In this document: positions 15,283-29,437 of the stretch, piece by piece
Position numbering within the stretch: position 1 is the first letter of the stretch
Layout: every line of letters starts with the position of its first letter
NCBI RefSeq assembly: GCF_030378205.1
Contig: NZ_CP127385.1
Coordinates: forward strand, 3,264,001 to 3,328,000
Source: Bradyrhizobium sp. NP1
GTDB taxonomy: Bacteria; Pseudomonadota; Alphaproteobacteria; Rhizobiales; Xanthobacteraceae
Direction: 5' to 3'
DNA length: 64,000 nucleotides
Notes under the pieces: generated by a model
The model's database searches: none
What the model was told of the DNA's origin: nothing
Seen by the model: only the letters and a program-made list of their open reading frames with translations
Made by a program: the position numbers and the translations under genes

Positions 15283-17319
15283 ATGGCGCCCAAGCCTCCT
15301 CCATCGCCGGATAACAAGACCTCCACGGATGAACCCGTACTGGAGGCCGATGAGAAGCGGATGGGGAAGGCGACGCCCCCCGCCGGTCCGCCGGTCTCGG
15401 ACCGGCCCGCGGCGGCAGCTCCGTCCGACGAGGATGACGAGGACGATGAGGACGAGCTTGAGCTCGAGGACGACGATGAGGACGAGGACCTCGTCGTCTT
15501 TACCGCCCGCGAGGCGGCCGGCGCGCTCGCCACGATCTACGGCTTCGTCAAGCCGCACTTAAAGAACTACAAGCGGCTGCTGGCCTTCGTCGGGATTGGC
15601 GTCATCATCGAGACGCTGTTCAACGTCTTCATGCCGCTCAGCCTCAAATTCCTGATCGACGACGCGCTCGGCGAGGAGGACTTCGAGGCGCTGTACAAGA
15701 TCCTCGGCGTGCTGGCGGTGGCTGGCATCTTCACCTCGATCGTCGCGGTCTGGTACGAGCGCTGGGACGCAAGACTTGCAGCCGGCCTGATCGCCGACGT
15801 CCGCACCCGCCTGTTCGAGCATGTGCAGAACCTGCCGGCGTCCTATTTCGCGCGCACCCGGCGGGGCGAGATCCTGTCGCGCTTCTCGGTCGACCTGTCC
15901 GCCTTCGAAGGCGCGATCAAGAGCTTCGCTAACAGCGCGGCGCTGCCGTTCCTGGAGCTGATCGCCGGCATCATCCTGATGCTGTTCCTGAACTGGCAGC
16001 TCGCGGCGATCGCGCTGCTGGTGTTCCCGATCACGCTGATCGGTCCGCGCATCCTCACGCCCAAGGCGGTGCAGGCCAATTACGAGCAGAAGCTCAACGA
16101 ATCCTCGCTGCTCGGCATGGTGCAGGAGAACGTCGCCGCCCAGGCGGTGATCAAGGCGTTCAGCCTGCAGCGCAAGACGCTCGGCTGGTTCACCCTGCGC
16201 AACGACGAGGCACGGCGCAAATTCGCCTCCGCCGCCTTTCTCTCGACCATGGTCGAGCGCACCGTGACCATCTCGGTGCTGCTGTTGCACCTCGTGGTGC
16301 TCGCGATCGGCGCCTATCTTGCGACCAAGGGGCAGATCACCATCGGCACTTTCGTGACCTTCGAAAGCGCGTTCTGGGAGGTGTCCTACAACATCGCCCA
16401 TGTGATGCATTTCATCCCGATCACGATCCAGTCGGCCGCCGCCGTCCGCCATATCCAGGAGATGCTGGACGAGCCGACCCGCGGCGCCGACCGTCCCGGC
16501 GCGCCCGACTTGCCGCGGATCAGCAACGACATCACCTTCGACCGCGTCACCTTCCAGTACGAAGGTGGCCAGGAGCCGGTGCTGGACAATTTCAGCCTCA
16601 AGCTCAACGTCGGCAAGACGGTCGCGATCGTCGGTCCCAGCGGCTCCGGCAAGAGCACGCTGCTCAACCTGATCCTGCGCCTCTACGTGCCGGACGAGGG
16701 GCGCGTGGCCATCGACGGCGTCGACATCCGCCGCGTCACCCGCCAGTCGCTGCGCCGCAGCATGGCGGTCGTGTTCCAGGAGAACATGCTGTTCAACATG
16801 TCGATCAAGGAGAACATCCGGCTCGGCAAGGAGGGCGCGACCGACGAGGAGGTGATCGCGGCCGCGCGCAAGGCCGAGATCCACCGCTACATCATGAGCC
16901 TGCCGCAGAAATACGACACCCCGGTCGGCGAGCGCGGCGACACGCTGTCGGGCGGCCAGCGCCAGCGCATCGCGATCGCCCGCGCCATCATCCGCAACCC
17001 TTCCGTGCTGCTGCTCGACGAGGCGACGTCGGCGCTCGACCAGACCACGGAGGCGGCGATCAATCGCACGCTGCTCAACGTCGCCAAGGGCCGCACCATG
17101 ATCTGGTCGACCCACCGGCTGACCTCGGTGGTGGACATGGACGAGATCGTGGTGATTTCAGGCGGCAAGGCGATCGAGCGCGGCTCGCACGCCGAGCTGC
17201 TCGCCAGGAACGGCGTCTACCGCAGGCTCTGGGACGACCAGACCCACAAGTCGCACCATGCCGATCAGGCGGACGACGACAATGAGGATGAAGACGAGGA
17301 CGACGACGACGAGGAGTGA
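15283..17319 (+). CDS. ABC transporter, fused membrane and ATPase domains, with acidic N- and C-terminal tails
   Basis: A 678-residue half-transporter of the MsbA/exporter type. Residues 1-85 are a proline-rich then intensely acidic leader (a long D/E run at about 49-69). Six membrane helices follow (about 95-360), then the ATPase: Walker A GPSGSGKST near 451, signature LSGGQRQR near 555, Walker B LLLDEATSALD and the H-loop histidine in STHRLTS. The last 20 residues are again almost all D/E. It probably works as a homodimer in the inner membrane. The final 55 bases overlap, antisense, the coding end of the convergent flavoprotein gene. The cargo is unknown; the oxidase-methyltransferase upstream may make it. 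Confidence 0.9.
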   Translation: MAPKPPPSPDNKTSTDEPVLEADEKRMGKATPPAGPPVSDRPAAAAPSDEDDEDDEDELELEDDDEDEDLVVFTAREAAGALATIYGFVKPHLKNYKRLLAFVGIGVIIETLFNVFMPLSLKFLIDDALGEEDFEALYKILGVLAVAGIFTSIVAVWYERWDARLAAGLIADVRTRLFEHVQNLPASYFARTRRGEILSRFSVDLSAFEGAIKSFANSAALPFLELIAGIILMLFLNWQLAAIALLVFPITLIGPRILTPKAVQANYEQKLNESSLLGMVQENVAAQAVIKAFSLQRKTLGWFTLRNDEARRKFASAAFLSTMVERTVTISVLLLHLVVLAIGAYLATKGQITIGTFVTFESAFWEVSYNIAHVMHFIPITIQSAAAVRHIQEMLDEPTRGADRPGAPDLPRISNDITFDRVTFQYEGGQEPVLDNFSLKLNVGKTVAIVGPSGSGKSTLLNLILRLYVPDEGRVAIDGVDIRRVTRQSLRRSMAVVFQENMLFNMSIKENIRLGKEGATDEEVIAAARKAEIHRYIMSLPQKYDTPVGERGDTLSGGQRQRIAIARAIIRNPSVLLLDEATSALDQTTEAAINRTLLNVAKGRTMIWSTHRLTSVVDMDEIVVISGGKAIERGSHAELLARNGVYRRLWDDQTHKSHHADQADDDNEDEDEDDDDEE

Positions 17320-18479
17320 TCGTCGAACTTCGTATCCATCTGGCGGCCGATCCGCCGCAACATGCCGCGCGCGGACCAGTTGAAGAAGCGCGCCCAGCGC
17401 TGCAGGGCCCAGTAGAGGCCGTGGTCGATCGACACCGATCGGAAGTGGTGGGCTTTCGCCCATGCCCAGGCGTCGCAGGCCTGCTTGACCGGATCGTCGT
17501 AGTAGGCGGCGATCTTGGCCTCATCCATGCCGTCGGAGGCGAGCCAGGCCGGGATATGGACGTTGCAGAGCCGCTCGACGTCCGTGAACACCTTGTCGGT
17601 GCCGGTCCCGGTGACGGGGCAGGTGGTCTGGAAGGCGTCGCCCACCAGCACGATTCCCGGCTGCCGGTAGCCTTCGTTCACGGTGAGATCGGCCGGCCGG
17701 ACCTTGAGCTCGCCATCGATCTCGAACGCGCCGGTCAGCCGCGCAAGCCGCGGCAGTGCGGCGCGCAGGGTCGCAGCCGGCGCGTGCCGCAACTCGCGCA
17801 GCCAGGGATCGTCGATTGCGCGATAGGTGAACAGGTTGGCCCGCATCCGGCCGCCGACCGGAAACAGCGAGATGTAGGGAATGCGGTCGCTCGGCCGCTC
17901 CGAGAAATAGGTCATCGCCGGGAAAGCAAAGGATGCACGGCCGACCGGCACCATGTTGAAGCCGATCGAGATCGAGTGGCAGTCGCTGACGACCTGCCGC
18001 CTGATTCCGAGCGTCTGGCGCAGCCCCACATTCAGCCCGTTGGCGAGCACGACGAGGCGTGCGGAAATAGCGCTGCCATCCGAGAGCGAGACGGTCTGGC
18101 GGTCAGGGCTCGTCGCAATCGCCACCGCCTTGGCCCAGACGCGGTCGACCGAATCGGGAATCTCGGCCCGGATCGTGTTGACGAGATCGTCGTAGAGCAT
18201 GCCGAACTGCTGGCTCGGCACCTTGTCGAGCAAATAGCCGAAGCGCGCGATCCAGTTCGCGCCATCGAGGCTCGTCTTCGGCAGCACGGCTTCCGCGAGC
18301 CCGGTGCGACGGAAGCGTTCGACCTGCACGCCGCCGCTCAGCTTCTCGACTCGGAAATCGGGAGGGTAGGCACGATGCGGATCGATGAGAATCGCCGGGA
18401 TATCGGCGCGGCCCAGCATCGCGGCGGCCGTCGCGCCGGCGAGGCCCCCTCCGACGATCGCAATGTCCGTGTATCTCAT
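17265..18479 (-). CDS. FAD-dependent oxidoreductase (monooxygenase/geranylgeranyl reductase-like) with a poly-serine tail
   Basis: A 404-residue flavoprotein. The N-terminal IAIVGGGLAGATAAAMLGRA is the FAD dinucleotide-binding motif and GIVLVGDAFQTTCPVTGTGTDK near residue 305 is the GD motif of the p-hydroxybenzoate hydroxylase-like group. The chosen ATG (MRYTDIAIVGG) removes a 16-residue upstream extension with no counterpart. The last 17 residues are nearly all serine. This is a by-product of coding on the opposite strand of the ABC transporter's D/E tail, since the two genes overlap convergently by 55 bases. The substrate is not known. Its position beside two other enzymes and an exporter may mean a shared pathway. 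Confidence 0.85.
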   Translation of the reverse strand: MRYTDIAIVGGGLAGATAAAMLGRADIPAILIDPHRAYPPDFRVEKLSGGVQVERFRRTGLAEAVLPKTSLDGANWIARFGYLLDKVPSQQFGMLYDDLVNTIRAEIPDSVDRVWAKAVAIATSPDRQTVSLSDGSAISARLVVLANGLNVGLRQTLGIRRQVVSDCHSISIGFNMVPVGRASFAFPAMTYFSERPSDRIPYISLFPVGGRMRANLFTYRAIDDPWLRELRHAPAATLRAALPRLARLTGAFEIDGELKVRPADLTVNEGYRQPGIVLVGDAFQTTCPVTGTGTDKVFTDVERLCNVHIPAWLASDGMDEAKIAAYYDDPVKQACDAWAWAKAHHFRSVSIDHGLYWALQRWARFFNWSARGMLRRIGRQMDTKFDDHSSSSSSSSSSSLSSSA

Positions 18480-18701
18480 GGCCTGATCCGAGGGCTCAAC
18501 CACCCCTCCTTGCGCCCGAAACTGCAAACAAAGCCTTAGTGTCGGTATCGGGGTGATTAATGTCCGGGTAAAATATGGACGGGGTTGCCGGGAACAGGCC
18601 TAGTGCCTATCTCGTGCAAGCCTGACGCGGCGGTCGCGCGCGGCAGGATTTCCCAAGCGGCAGAGGTGCTTCCTGCAATCTCCTCTGACCATCGTTTCGC
18701 C

Positions 18702-18728
18702 TTGACTTGGCTGTGCAGCGCTTATAAA
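18702..18728 (+). promoter_or_regulatory. Probable housekeeping promoter of the rpsL (str) operon
   Basis: TTGACT (18702-18707) and TATAAA (18723-18728) are separated by 15 bases; shifting the -10 box by two (TAAAAG) gives 17. This AT-rich patch stands out in the GC-rich surroundings and is correctly oriented for rpsL. The resulting leader would be about 400 bases. Confidence 0.6.
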
Positions 18729-19142
18729 AGGCGCGCACTTAACGACAGGCGGTGAGCTACGCCCGCGTCGGAACGGACCACCCGTTGAAGATCTCCTCGT
18801 GGAGACCGAGACGGGCACCACCCTCGACGAATGCCGCTCAAACGCTGTCGATTATAGCTAGGCAAATGCCAGGACGATTTTAGTTCTTAAGAGCCAGTCC
18901 TCTTGAGAGTTAACTCGGATGCATGACCTCGGTGACAGACCGAACGGCGAACGCTGATCGGTTGCAATCGCGGTCCTCTGTGGCGTCGAAGCGCTTCCCG
19001 CTCAGCAATGAGCGGTTGGCGCAATTTCGCTTTGCGCGGATGTTTTTCGCGCGGGCGCGATCCCGGCGGGGCGGTAACCCCGAGCAGGAATTTCGCGGCA
19101 GGCCCATCGGCTTGCCGCACGAACGAAAAGGTGAAGGCCAGG
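18729..19142 (+). other. Long 5' leader of rpsL; no supported gene
   Basis: About 410 bases between the predicted promoter and rpsL. The segment 18793-18806 forms a small hairpin (TCTCC/GGAGA), and 18885-18910 holds alternating short complementary segments (AAGAG/CTCTT). A 27-codon open stretch at 18784-18867 has no start codon. The length and structure are compatible with a regulatory leader (S7/S12 autoregulation or an RNA element), but no known class is recognised. Confidence 0.4.
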
Positions 19143-19514
19143 ATGCCGACGATCAACCAGCTGATCGCAGCGCCGCGTACGGTGCAGAAGTCGCGCAAGA
19201 AGGTGCCGGCGTTGCAGCAGTCGCCGCAGAAGCGCGGCGTGTGCACGCGCGTCTACACCACGACCCCGAAGAAGCCGAACTCGGCGCTCCGGAAAGTGGC
19301 CAAGGTGCGCCTGACCAACGGCTTCGAGGTGATCGGCTACATTCCGGGTGAGGGCCATAACCTGCAGGAGCACTCGGTGGTGATGATCCGCGGCGGTCGC
19401 GTCAAGGACCTGCCCGGCGTGCGCTACCACATCCTCCGCGGCGTGCTGGACACCCAGGGCGTCAAGAACCGCAAGCAGCGCCGTTCGAAGTACGGCGCCA
19501 AGCGTCCGAAATAA
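19143..19514 (+). CDS. rpsL: 30S ribosomal protein S12
   Basis: A 123-residue decoding-centre protein. [11 protein letters not shown] at the start, [14 protein letters not shown] and [13 protein letters not shown] are the universal S12 motifs. The lysine of PKKPNSA and the lysine of GGRVKDLPG, both usual sites of streptomycin resistance, are in wild-type form. The ATG is preceded by AAGGTGAAGGCC. It is the first gene of the str operon, with rpsG 15 bases downstream. Confidence 0.99.
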   Translation: MPTINQLIAAPRTVQKSRKKVPALQQSPQKRGVCTRVYTTTPKKPNSALRKVAKVRLTNGFEVIGYIPGEGHNLQEHSVVMIRGGRVKDLPGVRYHILRGVLDTQGVKNRKQRRSKYGAKRPK

Positions 19515-20000
<486 letters not shown>

Positions 20001-20033
20001 CGGCGAAACGAACGGAAATCTAAGGAAAGCCCC

Positions 20034-22106
<2,073 letters not shown>

Positions 22107-22145
22107 TTGTCGTTGACGGCAGTCAACGATTGAACGGAGAGTCAA

Positions 22146-23336
<1,191 letters not shown>

Positions 23337-23405
23337 GCAGCGAATAGCAAGTGGCGAATGGCGAATAGAGCAATCTGTTCGCTGCTCGCCGCTCACTACT
23401 CGCCG
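23337..23405 (+). repeat. GCGAATAG-type palindromic repeat between tuf and rpsJ
   Basis: Directly after the tuf stop lie three short related units (GCGAATAG, GGCGAATGG, GCGAATAG), followed by their inverted counterparts (TTCGCTGCTCGCC and CTACTCGCC). The same unit family, also arranged as a large inverted repeat, occurs between rpsM and rpsK (35973-36035). It looks like a mobile or amplified intergenic palindrome. Confidence 0.7.
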
Positions 23406-23463
23406 GACAATCACTGTGTCGTCCGCATGCCGCGGACGATGACCGGGAAAAGAGACAACGGCA

Positions 23464-23772
23464 ATGAACGGCCAGAATATTCGCATCCGTCTCAAGGCGT
23501 TCGACCATCGAATCCTCGATACGTCGACCCGCGAGATCGTGAATACGGCGAAACGGACCGGTGCGCAGGTGCGCGGACCCATTCCGCTGCCGACCCGCAT
23601 CGAGAAGTTCACCGTCAACCGTTCGCCGCACGTCGACAAGAAGAGCCGCGAGCAGTTCGAGATGCGCACCCACAAGCGCCTTCTCGACATCGTCGATCCG
23701 ACGCCGCAGACGGTCGACGCCCTCATGAAGCTCGATCTGGCCGCCGGCGTCGACGTCGAGATCAAGCTCTGA
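23464..23772 (+). CDS. rpsJ: 30S ribosomal protein S10
   Basis: A 102-residue protein of the 30S head that also serves as NusE in transcription antitermination. The N-terminal [19 protein letters not shown] and the loop [20 protein letters not shown] are diagnostic. It begins the S10 set, 127 bases after tuf. AGAGACAACGG precedes the ATG. No separate promoter is evident in front of it, so transcription may continue from the str genes. Confidence 0.99.
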
Positions 23773-23851
23773 GCATCGCCGCTTTGGGAGCGGCACGCTC
23801 GCAAGGAAGATTAGCTAGTCCCTCGGGACAGAAGGAACAGGAAGCACCAAG

Positions 23852-24574
23852 ATGCGCTCCGGAGTGATCGCACAAAAGGTCGGGATGACGCGGGTCTTTA
23901 CGGAGGCCGGCGAGCATATCCCCGTGACCGTGCTGAAGCTGGGCAACTGCCAGGTGCTGGGCCACCGCACCAAGGACAAGAACGGCTACGTCGCGCTGCA
24001 GCTCGGCGCCGGCGCCCGCAAGACCGTCTACATGCCGAAGGCCGAGCGCGGCCAGTTCGCCGTCGCCAAGGCCGAACCCAAGCGCAAGGTCGCGGAATTC
24101 CGCGTTTCCGAGGATGCGCTGATCCCGATCGGCGCCGAGATCCAGGCCGACCATTTCGTCGTCGGCCAGTTCGTCGACGTCACCGGCACCTCGATCGGCA
24201 AGGGCTTTGCCGGCGGCATGAAGCGCTGGAATTTCGGCGGCCTGCGCGCCACCCACGGCGTGTCGATCTCGCACCGCTCGATCGGTTCGACCGGTGGCCG
24301 CCAGGACCCCGGCAAGACCTGGAAGAACAAGAAGATGCCCGGTCACATGGGTGTCGACCGCATCACCACGCTCAATCTGCGCGTGGTCCAGACCGACGTC
24401 GAGCGCGGCCTGATCCTGGTCGAGGGCGCGGTCCCCGGCTCGAAGGGCGGCTGGATTTCGGTGCGCGATGCGGTGAAGAAGCCGCTGCCGAAGGACGCGC
24501 CGAAGCCCGGCAAGTTCAAGGTTGCGGGCGGCGAGCAGGCTGCCGAGGCGCCGGCCGAGCAGGAGGGCGCGTGA
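23852..24574 (+). CDS. rplC: 50S ribosomal protein L3
   Basis: A 240-residue assembly-initiator protein of the 50S subunit. It opens with [16 protein letters not shown] and contains the peptidyl-transferase-proximal loop with [15 protein letters not shown] and the glutamine-containing [14 protein letters not shown] segment, the glutamine being the usual methylation site. The C terminus has an extra alanine/glutamate-rich tail of about 20 residues, common in this order. Start preceded by AGGAAGCACC. Confidence 0.98.
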   Translation: MRSGVIAQKVGMTRVFTEAGEHIPVTVLKLGNCQVLGHRTKDKNGYVALQLGAGARKTVYMPKAERGQFAVAKAEPKRKVAEFRVSEDALIPIGAEIQADHFVVGQFVDVTGTSIGKGFAGGMKRWNFGGLRATHGVSISHRSIGSTGGRQDPGKTWKNKKMPGHMGVDRITTLNLRVVQTDVERGLILVEGAVPGSKGGWISVRDAVKKPLPKDAPKPGKFKVAGGEQAAEAPAEQEGA

Positions 24575-24575
24575 G

Positions 24576-25196
24576 ATGGAACTGAAAGTCACCACCCTCG
24601 ACGGCAAGGCCGCCGGCTCCGTGCAGCTCTCGGACGAGATCTTCGGCCTTGAGCCGCGCGCCGACATCATCGCGCGCTGCGTGCAGTGGCAGCTCAACAA
24701 GCGCCAGGCCGGCACCCACAAGGCCAAGGGCCGCGCCGAGATCTGGCGCACCGGCAAGAAGATGTACAAGCAGAAGGGCACCGGCGGCGCCCGTCACGGC
24801 TCGGCTCGCGTGCCGCAGTTCCGCGGCGGCGGTCGTGCCTTCGGGCCCGTGGTGCGTTCGCATGCTACCGGCCTGCCGAAGAAGGTGCGCGCGCTTGCGC
24901 TGAGGCATGCGCTGTCGGCCAAGGCCAAGGATGGCGGCCTGCTCGTGATCGACAACGCGGAAATCAAGGAAGCCAAGACCAAGGCGCTGGCCGGCCACTT
25001 CTCGGGGCTCGGCCTGACCAACGCCCTGATCATCGACGGCGCCGAGCTCAACAACGGTTTTGCGGCCGCGGCCCGCAACATCCCCAACATCGACGTGCTG
25101 CCGATCCAGGGCATCAACGTCTACGACATCCTGCGTCGCCAGAAGTTGGTGCTGACCAAGGCGGCGATCGATGCGCTGGAGGCGCGCTTCAAATGA
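24576..25196 (+). CDS. rplD: 50S ribosomal protein L4
   Basis: A 206-residue protein lining the exit tunnel; in enterobacteria it represses the S10 operon. [17 protein letters not shown] text ([19 protein letters not shown]), the tunnel loop [20 protein letters not shown] and the C-terminal [22 protein letters not shown] are typical. The ATG is one base after the rplC stop, with AGGAGG inside the end of rplC. An earlier in-frame start would lie within rplC and add a non-family extension. Confidence 0.98.
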   Translation: MELKVTTLDGKAAGSVQLSDEIFGLEPRADIIARCVQWQLNKRQAGTHKAKGRAEIWRTGKKMYKQKGTGGARHGSARVPQFRGGGRAFGPVVRSHATGLPKKVRALALRHALSAKAKDGGLLVIDNAEIKEAKTKALAGHFSGLGLTNALIIDGAELNNGFAAAARNIPNIDVLPIQGINVYDILRRQKLVLTKAAIDALEARFK

Positions 25197-25492
25197 AGAA
25201 CATCGAGCCGCGCCATTACGACATCATCGTCGCGCCGGTCGTGACTGAAAAGGCCACGCTCGCCTCCGAGCACAACAAGGTGCTGTTCAAGGTGGCGGCG
25301 AAGGCGACCAAGCCGCAGATCAAGGAAGCGATCGAAAAGCTGTTCGACGTCAAGGTGAAGAGCGTCAACACCCTCGTGCGCAAGGGCAAGAGCAAGGTGT
25401 TCCGCGGCAATTTCGGTTCGCAGTCTGACACCAAGCGCGCGATCGTGACCCTGGAAGAGGGCCACCGCATCGACGTGACCACCGGTCTATAA
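25193..25492 (+). CDS. rplW: 50S ribosomal protein L23
   Basis: A 99-residue protein at the tunnel exit, docking site for trigger factor and SRP. The start ATG overlaps the rplD stop (ATGA). [20 protein letters not shown] and the basic [14 protein letters not shown] loop are family hallmarks. Full length for the family. Confidence 0.98.
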   Translation: MKNIEPRHYDIIVAPVVTEKATLASEHNKVLFKVAAKATKPQIKEAIEKLFDVKVKSVNTLVRKGKSKVFRGNFGSQSDTKRAIVTLEEGHRIDVTTGL

Positions 25493-25504
25493 GGCGACAC
25501 GACG

Positions 25505-26338
25505 ATGGCACTGAAGACATTCAATCCGACGACGCCTGGCCAGCGCCAGCTCGTCATGGTCGACCGCTCGGCCCTCTACAAGGGCAAGCCGGTCAAGGCT
25601 CTGACCGAGGGCAAGCAGTCGAACGGCGGCCGCAACAACACCGGCCGCATCACCGTGCGCTTCCGCGGTGGCGGCCACAAGAAGGCCTACCGCGTGGTGG
25701 ACTTCAAGCGGCTGAAGCTCGACGTGCCGGCGACCGTGGAGCGGCTGGAATACGATCCGAACCGCACCGGCTTCATCGCGCTGATCAAGTATCAGGACGG
25801 TGAGCAGGCCTATATCCTGGCGCCGCAGCGGCTCGCCGTCGGCGACACCGTGATCGCCGGCAACCACGTCGACGTGAAGCCCGGCAACGTGATGCCGCTC
25901 GGCAACATGCCGGTCGGCACCATCGTGCACAACATCGAGACCAAGATCGGCAAGGGCGGGCAGCTCGCGCGTTCCGCCGGCACCTACGCCCAGCTCGTCG
26001 GCCGCGACCAGGACTACGTCATCCTGCGTCTGAACTCCGGCGAGCAGCGCCTCGTGCACGGCCGCTGCCGCGGCACCATCGGCGCGGTGTCGAACCCCGA
26101 TCACATGAACATCTCGATTGGCAAGGCCGGCCGCAAGCGCTGGCTCGGCCGCCGCCCGCATAACCGCGGCGTCGCCATGAACCCGATCGACCACCCGCAC
26201 GGCGGCGGCGAAGGCCGCACCTCGGGCGGCCGCCACCCGGTCACCCCGTGGGGCAAGCCGACCAAGGGCAAGAAGACCCGCACTAACAAGTCGACCGACA
26301 AATTCATTCTCCTAAGCCGCCACAAGCGGAAGAAGTAA
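25505..26338 (+). CDS. rplB: 50S ribosomal protein L2
   Basis: A 277-residue core 23S rRNA-binding protein needed for subunit association and peptidyl transferase assembly. [16 protein letters not shown] at the start, [20 protein letters not shown], and the C-terminal [21 protein letters not shown] with the conserved histidine are seen. It lies 12 bases after rplW. Confidence 0.99.
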   Translation: MALKTFNPTTPGQRQLVMVDRSALYKGKPVKALTEGKQSNGGRNNTGRITVRFRGGGHKKAYRVVDFKRLKLDVPATVERLEYDPNRTGFIALIKYQDGEQAYILAPQRLAVGDTVIAGNHVDVKPGNVMPLGNMPVGTIVHNIETKIGKGGQLARSAGTYAQLVGRDQDYVILRLNSGEQRLVHGRCRGTIGAVSNPDHMNISIGKAGRKRWLGRRPHNRGVAMNPIDHPHGGGEGRTSGGRHPVTPWGKPTKGKKTRTNKSTDKFILLSRHKRKK

Positions 26339-26350
26339 GGAACGCCGGAC

Positions 26351-26629
26351 ATGGTTCGTTCAGTCTGGAAAGGCCCGTTCGTCGAGGCGTCGCTGCTCAA
26401 GAAGGCAGACGCGGCGCGTGCGTCCGGCCGTCACGACGTCATCAAGATCTGGAGCCGCCGCTCGACCATCCTGCCGCAGTTCGTCGGCCTGGTGTTCGGC
26501 GTCTACAACGGCCAGAAGCACGTGCCGGTTTCGGTGAACGAGGAAATGGTGGGTCACAAGTTCGGCGAGTTCTCGCCGACCCGCACCTTCCACGGTCATT
26601 CGGGCGACAAGAAAGCCAAGAAGGCTTGA
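26351..26629 (+). CDS. rpsS: 30S ribosomal protein S19
   Basis: A 92-residue protein of the 30S head contacting S13 and the A-site tRNA region. [35 protein letters not shown] and [16 protein letters not shown] are the standard motifs. AAGGAACGCC precedes the ATG. Position between rplB and rplV is canonical. Confidence 0.99.
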   Translation: MVRSVWKGPFVEASLLKKADAARASGRHDVIKIWSRRSTILPQFVGLVFGVYNGQKHVPVSVNEEMVGHKFGEFSPTRTFHGHSGDKKAKKA

Positions 26630-26639
26630 GGATTAAGCG

Positions 26640-27020
26640 ATGAGCAAACCTAAGCGCGCACGGCGCCTCGCCGACAATGAGGCCAAGGCGGTCGCCCGGA
26701 TGCTGCGGGTGAGCCCGCAGAAGCTCAATCTGGTTGCCCAGATGATCCGCGGCCGCAAGGCGTCCGCGGCGCTGGCCGACCTGCAGTTCTCGCGCAAGCG
26801 GATCGCGGTCGACGTCAAGAAGTGCCTGGAATCGGCGATCGCCAATGCCGAGAACAACCATGACCTCGACGTCGACGATCTCGTGGTGTCGGAGGCTCAT
26901 GTCGGCAACGGCATCGTGATGAAGCGTTTCGCGCCCCGCGGCCGTGGCCGCTCGGGTCGCGTGTTCAAACCATTTTCGCAGCTGACGATCGTGGTTCGTC
27001 AGGTCGAGGCGGCCGCCTAA
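26640..27020 (+). CDS. rplV: 50S ribosomal protein L22
   Basis: A 126-residue tunnel protein whose extended hairpin forms part of the macrolide-sensitive constriction. The hairpin reads [23 protein letters not shown] and is of normal length, so no resistance-type insertion or deletion is visible. GAGGATT precedes the ATG, 10 bases after rpsS. Confidence 0.98.
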   Translation: MSKPKRARRLADNEAKAVARMLRVSPQKLNLVAQMIRGRKASAALADLQFSRKRIAVDVKKCLESAIANAENNHDLDVDDLVVSEAHVGNGIVMKRFAPRGRGRSGRVFKPFSQLTIVVRQVEAAA

Positions 27021-27040
27021 AGAGGCGCCAGGAGAAAACG

Positions 27041-27751
<711 letters not shown>

Positions 27752-27790
27752 TGCGAGCGGCCACGAACAGAGGTTTGAGGGCTTGAAGCC

Positions 27791-28204
27791 ATGATGCAAC
27801 CAAAGAAAACGAAGTTCCGGAAGGCGCACAAGGGGCGCATTCACGGCACCGCGACGTCGGGCACGACGCTGTCGTTCGGCCAGTACGGGCTGAAGGCGCT
27901 GGAGCCCGAGCGCGTCACCGCGCGTCAGATCGAGGCCGCCCGCCGCGCGCTGACCCGCCACATGAAGCGCGCAGGCCGCGTCTGGATCCGGATCTTCCCC
28001 GACCTTCCGGTGTCGAAGAAGCCGGCCGAAGTCCGCATGGGCTCCGGCAAGGGGGCGCCCGAGCTGTGGGTGGCGCGGGTCAAGCCCGGCCGCGTGATCT
28101 TCGAGATCGACGGCGTGACGGTGCAGACCGCGCGCGAGGCGCTCGACCTTGCCGCCGCCAAGCTGCCGATCAAGACGCGCTTCGTCGAGCGCATTGCGGA
28201 GTAG
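27791..28204 (+). CDS. rplP: 50S ribosomal protein L16
   Basis: A 137-residue protein near the A-site tRNA elbow. [19 protein letters not shown], the [18 protein letters not shown] helix and [18 protein letters not shown] are diagnostic. Two adjacent ATG codons exist at 27791 and 27794; the first is chosen because relatives begin with MMQPKK. It overlaps nothing and is followed closely by rpmC. Confidence 0.98.
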   Translation: MMQPKKTKFRKAHKGRIHGTATSGTTLSFGQYGLKALEPERVTARQIEAARRALTRHMKRAGRVWIRIFPDLPVSKKPAEVRMGSGKGAPELWVARVKPGRVIFEIDGVTVQTAREALDLAAAKLPIKTRFVERIAE

Positions 28205-28209
28205 TTGAC

Positions 28210-28416
28210 ATGGCCGAGATGAAGATTGCCGACATCCGCGCGATGAGCCCCGACCAGAGGGAGGACGCCATCCTCGATCTGAAGAAGGAGCGCTTCAACC
28301 TGCGCTTCCAGCGCGCCACCGGGCAGCTGGAGAACACCTCGCGCCTGCGCGAGGCCCGCCGCGACATCGCCCGCATCAAGACGATCGCCGCGCAAGCGCG
28401 CGCGAAGAAGAAGTAA
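28210..28416 (+). CDS. rpmC: 50S ribosomal protein L29
   Basis: A 68-residue two-helix protein near the exit tunnel, beside L23. The text [39 protein letters not shown] is the family signature. The ATG lies 5 bases after the rplP stop ([10 protein letters not shown]), so translation is probably coupled. Confidence 0.97.
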   Translation: MAEMKIADIRAMSPDQREDAILDLKKERFNLRFQRATGQLENTSRLREARRDIARIKTIAAQARAKKK

Positions 28417-28427
28417 GAGGTTCGAAG

Positions 28428-28676
28428 ATGCCGAAACGTACGCTTCAGGGCGTGGTCGTCAGCGACAAGCAGACCAAGACGGTGGTGGTGCGCGTCGATC
28501 GCCGCTTCACCCATCCGATCTACAAGAAGACGATCCGCCGCTCGAAGAACTATCACGCCCACGACGAGCAGAGCGAGTTCAAGCCCGGTGACATGGTCTG
28601 GATCGAGGAAAGCAAGCCGATCTCCAAGTTGAAGCGCTGGATCGTGATCCGGGGCGAGCACAAGAAGACGGCCTGA
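28428..28676 (+). CDS. rpsQ: 30S ribosomal protein S17
   Basis: An 82-residue early-assembly OB-fold protein binding 16S rRNA helices 7 and 11. [34 protein letters not shown] and the [20 protein letters not shown] loop match the family. AGAGGTTCG precedes the ATG. Confidence 0.98.
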   Translation: MPKRTLQGVVVSDKQTKTVVVRVDRRFTHPIYKKTIRRSKNYHAHDEQSEFKPGDMVWIEESKPISKLKRWIVIRGEHKKTA

Positions 28677-28724
28677 AGACCTGCTCCGGCGCGGCCGGAA
28701 GCGGTTTTGGGCAGAAATTTTAGA

Positions 28725-28738
28725 GCGCAGATCTGCGC
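28725..28738. other. Perfect 14-base palindrome between rpsQ and rplN
   Basis: GCGCAGATCTGCGC is a perfect inverted repeat in the 86-base gap, 24 bases before the rplN start. It could be a protein-binding site or a short RNA hairpin; no regulator is known to me. Confidence 0.5.
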
Positions 28739-28762
28739 GAGAAGAGAGGACGAGGTGCATCA

Positions 28763-29131
28763 ATGATTCAGATGCAGACCAACCTCGACGTGGCCGACAA
28801 TTCAGGCGCACGCCGTGTCATGTGTATCAAGGTGCTTGGCGGCTCCAAGCGCCGCTACGCCACCGTGGGCGACGTCATCGTGGTGTCGATCAAGGAAGCG
28901 ATTCCGCGCGGCAAGGTGAAGAAGGGCGACGTCATGAAGGCGGTCGTGGTGCGGGTCCGCAAGGACATCCGCCGTCCCGACGGCTCGGTGATCCGCTTCG
29001 ACCGCAACGCCGCGGTGCTGATCAACAACCAGTCGGAGCCGGTCGGCACCCGTATCTTCGGGCCGGTTCCGCGCGAGCTGCGCGCCAAGAACCACATGAA
29101 GATCATTTCGCTCGCGCCGGAGGTGCTGTGA
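28763..29131 (+). CDS. rplN: 50S ribosomal protein L14
   Basis: A 122-residue protein at the subunit interface, docking site of Rsf[34 protein letters not shown] and the C-terminal [24 protein letters not shown] are typical. A GAGG site precedes the ATG. This gene follows the largest gap in the S10/spc region before secY (86 bases) and starts the spc portion. Confidence 0.99.
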   Translation: MIQMQTNLDVADNSGARRVMCIKVLGGSKRRYATVGDVIVVSIKEAIPRGKVKKGDVMKAVVVRVRKDIRRPDGSVIRFDRNAAVLINNQSEPVGTRIFGPVPRELRAKNHMKIISLAPEVL

Positions 29132-29437
29132 TGGCTGCCAAGATCCGCAAGGGCGACAAGGTCGTGGTGCTGTCCGGCCGCGACAAGGGCCGCACCGGCG
29201 AGGTGTTCGAGGTGCGCCCGGCCGCCAACCTGGCGCTGGTGCGCGGCGTCAACATGGTGAAGCGCCACCAGAAGCAGACCCAGGCGCAAGAGGGCGGCAT
29301 CATCTCCAAGGAGGCGCCGATCCACCTCTCCAACGTCGCCTATGTCGACAAGGACGGCAAGCCGACCCGCATCGGCTTCAAGGTCCATGCCGACGGCAAG
29401 AAAGTGCGCATCGCCAAGCGCTCGGGAGCAGAGATCG

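Noticed and set aside
18784..18867. 27-codon open stretch in the rpsL leader that reads like protein
   Set aside because: No start codon or ribosome binding site in frame; more likely RNA structure.
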